From: Waddliaceae bacterium
Lineage (GTDB): Bacteria > Chlamydiota > Chlamydiia > Chlamydiales > SLFE01
Reading direction: 5' to 3'
NCBI GenBank assembly: GCA_007124415.1
Contig: SLFE01000249.1
Location: 1 to 10,118 of the forward strand
DNA length: 10,118 nt
The position numbers and the translations under genes were made by a program. Positions 5,045 through 10,118 of this stretch are shown piece after piece. A model generated the notes under the pieces. It saw only the letters and a list, made by a program, of their open reading frames with translations, did not search any database and was not told the DNA's origin. Position 1 is the first letter of the stretch, and the number at the start of each line of letters is the position of its first letter.

Positions 5045-6421
5045 ATGCAAAAGCAAAGAGAGCACTGGAGCTCGCAGATTGGATTCATTTTGGCCGCGGC
5101 GGGCTCCGCCATAGGTCTTGGCACGCTTTGGAAGTTTCCTTACGTTACCGGCCAAAACGGCGGCGGACTCTTTGTTCTAGTTTATGTCTTGTGCACGTTT
5201 TTTGTCGCAGTTCCTCTTTTTATGGCCGAGCTGACTCTGGGAAGACGGGCCCAGAGGGGGGCTGTCGGCGTGTTTGCGAGCATGTCCTCAAACTCCACAG
5301 TCTGGAAGTCGGCGGGCTGGCTTGGCGTGGCTTCTTCGTTTTTGATTATGACCTACTACAGCGTTCTGGCCGGCTGGGGGCTCAACTACATTTTGATGTC
5401 TTTAAACCAGTTTTGGGTCGGCAAGTCTCCGGCCGAGATTTCTCAGACGTTCGACATCCTCCAGGCTTCGGGAAGCATCTCGATGTTCTGGCAGGCGCTT
5501 TTTGTCGCCTTGACGGTCGGATTGGTCTATCCGGGCATCCGCCATGGTATCGAATATTGGAGCCGGTTCATGACGACAGGACTTCTTGTTATTCTCGTAG
5601 GCCTTTGCCTCTACAGTATGACCTTGGAAGGGTTTCCTCAGGCTTTTGACTTTATTTTTTCTTTGAACGGGGAGAAAATGAAGCCGTCCGGATTTTTAGA
5701 AGCTCTTGGCCTTTCTTTTTTCACTCTGAGTTTGGGACAGGGGATCATGCTCACTTACGGAAGCTATCTGCGGCGCGAGGACGACATTCCGAAGACCGGC
5801 ATTGTTGTCGGATCCATGATTTTGATCGTCGCCTGCCTGGCCTCCTTGACCATTTTTCCCGTTTTGTTCACTTTTGACCAGCCTCCCGAATCGGGTCCGG
5901 GCCTTGTGTTCAAAGCGCTGCCGCTGCTCTTTTCCAAACTTCCCGGCTCTTTAATCCTTTCGACAACTTTTTTTACCCTTTTTGTCTTTACCGCGCTTAC
6001 TTCGGCAATGCCGCTGATTGAGGTTGCGGCAGCGAATTTTATGGATCTTTTAGGGTGGTCGCGGAAAAAGTCGGTTTTGATAGTCGGACTGGCTGCATTC
6101 ATAGCGGGCATTCCGTCGGCTTTGTCCGGAACGAATATTTTGTTTCCCGAATGGGAGCTGATTTACGGCAAAACCTTCTTTGCAACCATTGACGAGCTCG
6201 TTTCGGTGTGGCTGATTCCTGTGGGAGGTTTTATGACGGTGATCTTTACAGGCTGGTTTTTAGATACTTCTATGCTTAAGAAAGAGTTTAAAGAAGGTTC
6301 GAAGCTGCAATGGCTGTGGACCCCGTGGGTATTCTTTATGCGGTGGGTGGCCCCTGTCGCAATAGCCGCTATTCTGCTGCAGATGGCCGAGATCGTTAAT
6401 TTCGACAAATGGTTCTCATAA
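5045..6421 (+). CDS. Sodium-dependent amino-acid transporter, NSS/SNF family
   Basis: This 458-residue polytopic membrane protein has the NSS (LeuT-fold) signature at its start: REHWSSQIGFILAAAGSAIG, then LGTLWKFPYVTGQNGGG, the unwound TM1 that binds substrate and sodium. The TM6 motif FFTLSLGQGIMLTYGSY and the TM8 motif ALTSAMPLIE are also present. NSS proteins couple sodium entry to uptake of amino acids; the substrate cannot be read from sequence. The length fits the 11-helix MhsT-like bacterial group, shorter than 12-helix LeuT. By alignment, LeuT Asn21 and Asn27 (the latter a sodium-1 ligand) correspond to Ser21 and Thr27 here. An upstream in-frame ATG at 5009 would add 12 residues, but it lies in the hairpin and lacks a ribosome site. 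AAGGA sits 8 nt before 5045, and family members begin just before REHW, so 5045 is preferred. Such transporters feed intracellular bacteria on host amino acids. Confidence 0.92.
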   Translation: MQKQREHWSSQIGFILAAAGSAIGLGTLWKFPYVTGQNGGGLFVLVYVLCTFFVAVPLFMAELTLGRRAQRGAVGVFASMSSNSTVWKSAGWLGVASSFLIMTYYSVLAGWGLNYILMSLNQFWVGKSPAEISQTFDILQASGSISMFWQALFVALTVGLVYPGIRHGIEYWSRFMTTGLLVILVGLCLYSMTLEGFPQAFDFIFSLNGEKMKPSGFLEALGLSFFTLSLGQGIMLTYGSYLRREDDIPKTGIVVGSMILIVACLASLTIFPVLFTFDQPPESGPGLVFKALPLLFSKLPGSLILSTTFFTLFVFTALTSAMPLIEVAAANFMDLLGWSRKKSVLIVGLAAFIAGIPSALSGTNILFPEWELIYGKTFFATIDELVSVWLIPVGGFMTVIFTGWFLDTSMLKKEFKEGSKLQWLWTPWVFFMRWVAPVAIAAILLQMAEIVNFDKWFS

Positions 6422-6539
6422 CCAGTAAGTTAAGTCGAATTTCAACGGATAGTTTTATAAAAATTGCTTGATGTTTTCCTCGCGTCTCCATAAACGTTAG
6501 TGTATGAAGACTTTTCGCTTTCGAGCGTGAGGAGAAGTT

Positions 6540-8342
6540 ATGGAATGCACTAACAGGGGCAGCTGCATGCAGGGGGCTCTGAAAGAGCTGGCCCCGATTT
6601 ACAAAAGCCTTGATTCTTTGGCCAATGTCAAGGAAGGGCGTTACTACTATTACGACGCAAGTACAGAGGAATTTTTTCAGTCGGCTCATGGCGCAATGGA
6701 GTTTTTGGACTCTTATTGGGGAAACGGAGTCCTCACCGGCGTGCTTCAACCGATCTGCCGCACTGCCAGCGGAGAAAACTATAAGTCACTGTCCGACGGC
6801 ATTCAAGCGGTGTACGATTCGATAATAAGAGGAGTCGATATAATCGAGGTTGTAGGGGTAAAGCCGGGAATACCGGCTTTGGACCGCAACCGCATTCTCG
6901 AGGATGTGGACAAGCTGTACAAGAAAGTCGGCGCCGCCGCTAAAGGAATACTGCAGCTTGTCGGGTTATATAAACATCAACCGGAAAAAAGAGACGTTTT
7001 TCATTATCATCATAAGCAATTCACTCAGCAGCTTCCTGATAAGATTAAAAATGTGTATGACAAGATAGTGATTCAAAAAGCACAAGACGAGATGATAGCG
7101 AAGGAAATTTGGATTAATGAGGAAAGAAAGAAGAAGCTTGCCCGGGAGAGTCTCAAAAGGAAGGAGATCGGAGCCGGGTACCAGGAGGCGTTGAAGGCAG
7201 CCGAACAGCGCAAAATTCAAGCCCATCTGCAGGAAGAAAAAAAGAAGCCGGATCCGATAACGGGGCTGTCTCAGGCAGATGTCGAAAAGATTGAAAGGTA
7301 TTTGGTGAACTATCAGAACAGGCTGCATGCCGGATTGAAGAAGCAGTATAGGCGGGATGAGGAAAATCCCTGCTTGTATTTGTTCCCGGCGCAAACCGGA
7401 TTGACATGGGATATCCAGTATTGGAACGATAAAACTGTGATCCATCTGAGCAGATCAAAGTCCGGCGGACAGACCAATGTAATTGGAAAAGGGGAGTATA
7501 AGAAAGTTACAAGGTCTGTTGAGTTTAAAGAGGGATCATTGGGAAAGATACTGGCAAACGGATGCTCGGTGCTCGCTTCTTCAAGAAAGAGGCTGAACAC
7601 TGAATCTGAAAATTACATCGTGGCTGAAAATGAGCGCATCTTTTTGAACCGATACAGGAAAGTCAGGGGGATAGTCAGAGTTAAAAAAGTGTCGCGTTAT
7701 GTTACAGAAAAGGGAGCGGTCGAACAATCTATTCTCATGAAATACTACAATATGGGAAATCTGCTCAGCCATATCAGAAAAAAGGATCTTGCAAGAGAGA
7801 AAAAAAATGCGGTTTTGCTCGACATTCTCCACGGCCTTGTCAGGCTTCATAAAGACGATGTTATCAATCTCGATATCAAACCGGATAATATTCTATTGGA
7901 AAATACCTCGAAATCGGGGAGGAAAAACGGTATCAGCGGCGCCATCTGCGATTTCGGATTTTGCTGTTATAGCTGCCATGTCAAACCTGCAGGCAGTCTT
8001 TATTATATGGCTCCTGAAGTGGCCGCGGCTATGACTATGCCGGATGAATGCGTGACTAAAGTCAGCACCAAGGCCGACATGTGGTCTCTTGGCTGCACTT
8101 TTTGGCTCTTGTATGTCGGCTCCTACACTCCCTGGATGGAGATCATAAAAGAACATAAATTGTCTTCTGAGGCAATAGAAATGATGAATAAGGAAGATGC
8201 CATTCAAGAGCCGGAGAAAGAAACGATCGAACACTTGCTCTGGTCGATGATGCGGCCGAATCCGGGAGATCGTCCGACAGCTTTGGAAGCTCTGAAACAG
8301 TTGGATTGGCTCCTTCGTGAAGGTGAGGCATGCCGGCAATAA
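6540..8342 (+). CDS. Divergent eukaryotic-like protein kinase with unknown N-terminal half
   Basis: The protein has 600 residues; the start at 6540 is supported by GAGGAG (6529-6534) with a 5-nt gap. Residues 1-300 match no family I know. Residues 175-240 are rich in Lys, Glu, Arg and Ala and probably form a long helix or coiled coil. The C-terminal part is a protein kinase fold. It has a glycine loop IGKGEYKKV (315-323), a catalytic loop NLDIKPDNILL (443-453) with Asp445, Lys447 and Asn450, DFG (471-473), YYMAPEV (489-494), DMWSLG (513-518) and GDRP (576-579). HRD is changed to NLD. The beta-3 lysine is not in a clear VAIK context; Lys336 or none. Gly loop, catalytic Asp, metal Asn and DFG remain, so activity is possible. 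There is no transmembrane helix, unlike the common bacterial PASTA-type receptor kinases. A role in host signalling is inference. Codon use looks like its neighbours. Confidence 0.85.
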   Translation: MECTNRGSCMQGALKELAPIYKSLDSLANVKEGRYYYYDASTEEFFQSAHGAMEFLDSYWGNGVLTGVLQPICRTASGENYKSLSDGIQAVYDSIIRGVDIIEVVGVKPGIPALDRNRILEDVDKLYKKVGAAAKGILQLVGLYKHQPEKRDVFHYHHKQFTQQLPDKIKNVYDKIVIQKAQDEMIAKEIWINEERKKKLARESLKRKEIGAGYQEALKAAEQRKIQAHLQEEKKKPDPITGLSQADVEKIERYLVNYQNRLHAGLKKQYRRDEENPCLYLFPAQTGLTWDIQYWNDKTVIHLSRSKSGGQTNVIGKGEYKKVTRSVEFKEGSLGKILANGCSVLASSRKRLNTESENYIVAENERIFLNRYRKVRGIVRVKKVSRYVTEKGAVEQSILMKYYNMGNLLSHIRKKDLAREKKNAVLLDILHGLVRLHKDDVINLDIKPDNILLENTSKSGRKNGISGAICDFGFCCYSCHVKPAGSLYYMAPEVAAAMTMPDECVTKVSTKADMWSLGCTFWLLYVGSYTPWMEIIKEHKLSSEAIEMMNKEDAIQEPEKETIEHLLWSMMRPNPGDRPTALEALKQLDWLLREGEACRQ

Positions 8343-8384
8343 CTGAGAAGGAGAGCGTCTTGGCAGGAGTTTGGCAAAAGGGTC

Positions 8385-8413
8385 TTGATAAAAAGGGTAT
8401 TTTTAGGTAATCT
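8385..8413 (+). promoter_or_regulatory. Probable rpsU promoter
   Basis: TTGATA (8385-8390, five of six consensus) is followed after exactly 17 bases by TAATCT (8408-8413, a weaker -10). Transcription would start near 8420, inside or next to the perfect 12-bp palindrome TTAGCTAGCTAA (8421-8432). The leader to the rpsU ATG would be about 90 nt. Confidence 0.5.
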
Positions 8414-8442
8414 ATTAACATTAGCTAGCTAAATAAGGCTGC

Positions 8443-8463
8443 TTTCGCAATTATTTTGCGAAA
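8443..8463 (+). promoter_or_regulatory. Hairpin in the rpsU leader
   Basis: TTTCGCAA (8443-8450) and TTGCGAAA (8456-8463) form a perfect 8-bp stem with a 5-nt loop. No T tract follows directly, so it is not a typical intrinsic terminator for the kinase gene. It would sit in the 5' leader of rpsU about 46 nt before the ATG, a common position for ribosomal-protein autoregulation or mRNA stabilisation. The function is not shown. Confidence 0.45.
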
Positions 8464-8509
8464 CGGCTCGAATTGAAATTAAATTTTTGTTTAACAACAA
8501 GGAAAAATA

Positions 8510-8698
8510 ATGGTGCGAGTTAGAGTTCGGCCCGGTGAACCGATTGAAAAATCTCTTCGATCTTTAAAAAAGAAACTTGATAAAGAAGGGGTCATGAAAG
8601 CAGTTAAGGCTCATCGTTTCTATCTGAAGCCGTCGGTTAAAAAGCGGGCAAAGTCAAAAGCAGCGAAAAAATACCAGAAGCAGCGCGATCAAAGATAA
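8510..8698 (+). CDS. rpsU: Small ribosomal subunit protein bS21
   Basis: The product is a 62-residue, highly basic protein: MVRVRVRPGEPIEKSLRSLK, then KKLDKEGVMKAVKAHRFY, then KPSVKKRAKSKAAKKYQKQ. This fits the bS21 pattern of an N-terminal beta strand and R-x-GEP motif, a paired-helix region, the conserved RFY/KPS segment and a basic C-terminal tail. It is shorter than the 71-residue E. coli protein and matches the short chlamydial form. bS21 sits on the 30S platform near the 3' end of 16S rRNA and helps start translation. The ribosome site is AAGGA (8499-8503), 6 nt before ATG. dnaJ follows 124 nt downstream, the gene order I recall from Chlamydia, and a stem-loop between them may partly end transcription. 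Confidence 0.95.
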   Translation: MVRVRVRPGEPIEKSLRSLKKKLDKEGVMKAVKAHRFYLKPSVKKRAKSKAAKKYQKQRDQR

Positions 8699-8726
8699 AA
8701 CTAGCATTCGCATAGTACACACTTAG

Positions 8727-8765
8727 CGCTAAAATCTGCACTATTTTAAGGTTTTAGCGTGTTTT
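8727..8765 (+). terminator. Stem-loop after rpsU, possible (partial) terminator
   Basis: CGCTAAAATC (8727-8736) pairs with GGTTTTAGCG (8750-8759) over ten bases, with one G-U pair and a 13-nt loop. TGTTTT follows. The stem is AT-rich and the T tract is interrupted, so it may only attenuate transcription into dnaJ. The left arm also overlaps a 10-bp perfect palindrome TTAGCGCTAA (8723-8732). Confidence 0.5.
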
Positions 8766-8787
8766 GTCAGTAAATTTTTTTAAACTT

Positions 8788-8815
8788 CCTCCTAGGAAAA
8801 CACTCTCGCGGAGGG
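8788..8815 (+). promoter_or_regulatory. Possible hairpin sequestering the dnaJ ribosome site
   Basis: CCTCC (8788-8792) can pair with GGAGG (8810-8814), the dnaJ Shine-Dalgarno, and U8787 can add a G-U pair with G8815. The loop has 17 nt. TTCC (8786-8789) can alternatively pair with GGAA (8795-8798), which would free the ribosome site. A short stem over the start of a chaperone gene is the layout of an RNA thermometer, but six pairs are weak evidence. Confidence 0.3.
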
Positions 8816-8822
8816 TAAAACA

Positions 8823-9995
8823 ATGCAACATGCTATGGCAGATTATTACGACACCTTAGGGATTGCCAAAGACGCGACTCCCGAGGAGATTAAAAAAGCT
8901 TATCGTAAAAAAGCTCTTAAATTTCATCCCGACAAAAATCCCGGCGATTCGGACGCCGCAAGAAAATTCAAAGAAATCTCCGAAGCTTACGAAGTACTGA
9001 GCAATAAAGACAAGCGCCGCATGTACGATCAATACGGCAAAGCGGGCGTCGATGGGGCTGCCATGGGCGGCGGCGGACCCGGATTTTCCTCTATGGACGA
9101 GGCTCTTCGCACATTCATGGGCGCATTCGGAGGAATGGGGTCCGACAACATTTTTGATTCGTTTTTCACTGCGGGAGGAATGGGACCCGGAGCCGCCGGT
9201 AGAGCTCACCGCCAGCAAGGGGCCAGCAAACGGGTCAACATTACGATTTCTTTCGAAGAGGCCGCCAAAGGCGTAGATAAAGAACTGGTTATTTCCACAA
9301 ACGTTACATGTCATACTTGCCAAGGGTCCGGCGCCGCATCGTCGAAATCGATTCAGTCTTGCCCCAGGTGCCAGGGGCAGGGTCAGGTTTTCGAGCAGCG
9401 GGGCTTTTTCAGCATGTCTATGACTTGCCCTGAATGCCACGGCGAGGGCCAAGTCATTAAAGAACCGTGCGGGACATGCCGCGGCCAGGGAGTCACCAAG
9501 GAAAAGCAGCATGTGAAAGTTCACATACCTCCCGGCGTTGACAGCGGCATGAGGTTGAGAGTGAGCGGCTATGGGGACGCGGGATTCGGCGGAGGCCCTC
9601 CCGGAGATTTGTATGTTTTCATCAATGTTGAGCCTCATGAAATATTTGAGCGCTCCGGCGATGATGTGATTCTCGATCTGCCGATTTCTTTTCCCGAGGC
9701 CGCTTTGGGCTGTAAGAAGGAAGTCCCTTCTGTAACAGGGCATACATGCCGCATATCCATACCCGAAGGAACCCAAAACGGCAGAACACTCCGCGTGCGT
9801 GGAGAAGGATTTCCAAATGTCCATGGTTCAGGTAAAGGCGATCTTCTTGTCCGAGTTTTTGTTGAAACCCCCACGAAACTTTCAGCCGAGCAAAAAGAGA
9901 TGCTAAAAGAATTCGGGAAGCTTCAAGGGCCCGCCAATCTTCCTAAGGGAAACAGCTTTATCGACAAAATTAAAGACTTTTTCTCCCCATCATAG
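8823..9995 (+). CDS. dnaJ: Chaperone protein DnaJ (type I Hsp40)
   Basis: The protein has 390 residues, normal for a class A J-protein. The J domain (about 6-73) has YYDTLGI at its start and HPD at 35-37, the motif that stimulates DnaK ATPase. A Gly/Phe-rich linker follows (about 78-133). The zinc domain has all four CxxCxGxG repeats: C163-C166, C180-C183, C202-C205 and C216-C219. The C-terminal substrate-binding domains include HIPPGVDSGMRLRVSGYGD. DnaJ delivers unfolded proteins to DnaK in the cytoplasm. GGAGG (8810-8814) lies 8 nt before the ATG at 8823, so this start is chosen over the ATG at 8835, which would give the more usual MADYYD start but lies 20 nt from the ribosome site. No CIRCE operator is seen upstream, so HrcA control is not supported. 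It may be partly co-transcribed with rpsU. Confidence 0.97.
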   Translation: MQHAMADYYDTLGIAKDATPEEIKKAYRKKALKFHPDKNPGDSDAARKFKEISEAYEVLSNKDKRRMYDQYGKAGVDGAAMGGGGPGFSSMDEALRTFMGAFGGMGSDNIFDSFFTAGGMGPGAAGRAHRQQGASKRVNITISFEEAAKGVDKELVISTNVTCHTCQGSGAASSKSIQSCPRCQGQGQVFEQRGFFSMSMTCPECHGEGQVIKEPCGTCRGQGVTKEKQHVKVHIPPGVDSGMRLRVSGYGDAGFGGGPPGDLYVFINVEPHEIFERSGDDVILDLPISFPEAALGCKKEVPSVTGHTCRISIPEGTQNGRTLRVRGEGFPNVHGSGKGDLLVRVFVETPTKLSAEQKEMLKEFGKLQGPANLPKGNSFIDKIKDFFSPS

Positions 9996-10036
9996 AGCCA
10001 CTTGCAAAATTCCAACAGAAAGCTTTTTGGCTCTTT
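9994..10036 (+). terminator. Weak terminator-like stem after dnaJ
   Basis: AGAGCCA (9994-10000), which overlaps the dnaJ stop codon, is complementary over 7 bases to TGGCTCT (10028-10034), followed by two more T. The 27-nt loop and short T run make this a weak candidate. I see no other terminator before the window end. Confidence 0.4.
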
Positions 10037-10067
10037 CACCGATCTTTGCGATGTGTCACAAATCCCC

Positions 10068-10081
10068 TACTCTTAAGAGTA
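10068..10081. repeat. Perfect 14-bp palindrome downstream of dnaJ
   Basis: TACTCTTAAGAGTA is its own reverse complement. A further copy of the half-site ACTCTT follows at 10085-10090. Perfect palindromes of this size with an extra half-site can be operators for dimeric regulators of the next gene, which lies outside the window. No gene is visible between 9996 and 10118. Confidence 0.35.
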
Positions 10082-10118
10082 TACACTCTTTTCCAGAATC
10101 GGCTTGCGGTTATAGGTA

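Noticed and set aside
5017..5649. Open frame of 210 codons in another frame over the transporter
   Set aside because: Its composition is that of a frame-shifted transporter gene, and it overlaps the conserved TM1 to TM5 coding region.
6516..6527. CGCT-TTCG-AGCG tetraloop hairpin as a terminator of the transporter gene
   Set aside because: It has only 4 pairs and is followed by the kinase ribosome site rather than a T tract. It may slightly shape the kinase leader but does not support a terminator.
8723..8760. CIRCE-like heat-shock operator upstream of dnaJ
   Set aside because: TTAGCGCTA resembles the left half TTAGCACTC, but the right half GAGTGCTAA at 9-nt spacing is absent. The sequence is better read as a stem-loop.
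8835..8837. Alternative dnaJ start giving MADYYD
   Set aside because: The residues fit the family, but the only ribosome site is 20 nt away. The ATG at 8823 is correctly spaced, so it is kept, with this as a minor alternative.
8856..9824. Long open frame (322 codons) antisense to dnaJ
   Set aside because: It lies entirely opposite a certain gene with strong codon bias, has no ribosome site and no recognisable domain. It is a shadow of dnaJ.
1..10118. CRISPR array, tRNA or rRNA genes
   Set aside because: No regularly spaced repeats, cloverleaf-like segments or conserved rRNA stretches were seen on either strand.

Overview
The window looks like chromosome of an environmental chlamydia (order Parachlamydiales, of the Waddlia, Criblamydia or Parachlamydia type). 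The basis is recalled family knowledge, not a search. An rpsU gene of the short chlamydial type is directly followed by dnaJ, the order I recall from Chlamydia. A PGM2-type phosphohexomutase and a small NSS/SNF-family transporter are typical chlamydial genes. Two eukaryote-like genes, a USP-type deubiquitinase and a divergent protein kinase, are the kind of host-interaction genes found in amoeba-associated chlamydiae. The genus is not certain.

Left end (1-399): a minus-strand gene cut by the window edge encodes the MerR-like DNA-binding N-terminus of an IS607-family serine transposase. Next to it lies a short minus-strand remnant that preserves a multicopper-oxidase copper motif (HPIHLHG). 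The remnant breaks off in a run of G residues, which is where an IS607-type element would be expected to insert.

Minus-strand operon (400-3561): a near-consensus promoter (TTGACT, 17 nt, TATCAT) precedes four tightly packed genes. They are a 40-residue one-helix membrane protein (too short for usual ORF cut-offs), a YkgJ-type cysteine-cluster protein, a short Mrp/ApbC P-loop ATPase without the usual CxxC pair, and a phosphoglucomutase/phosphomannomutase. Overlaps of 8 and 20 nt and a 2-nt gap point to translational coupling.

Plus-strand half (3630-10118): a divergent AT-rich promoter region leads to the USP-like deubiquitinase. Its coding sequence is followed by an unusual leader in which a hairpin with a T8 tract covers the ribosome-binding site of the NSS transporter. 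After the transporter comes a 600-residue protein whose C-terminal half is a divergent protein kinase domain with NLD in place of HRD. Then come rpsU with its own promoter and structured leader, and dnaJ with a possible ribosome-site hairpin. The last ~120 bases hold a weak terminator and a 14-bp palindrome but no gene.

The window thus mixes housekeeping genes (pgm, mrp, rpsU, dnaJ, transporter) with accessory genes (IS607, oxidase remnant, deubiquitinase, kinase). The deubiquitinase and kinase flank the transporter. Both could act on host proteins, but nothing here proves that they are secreted.
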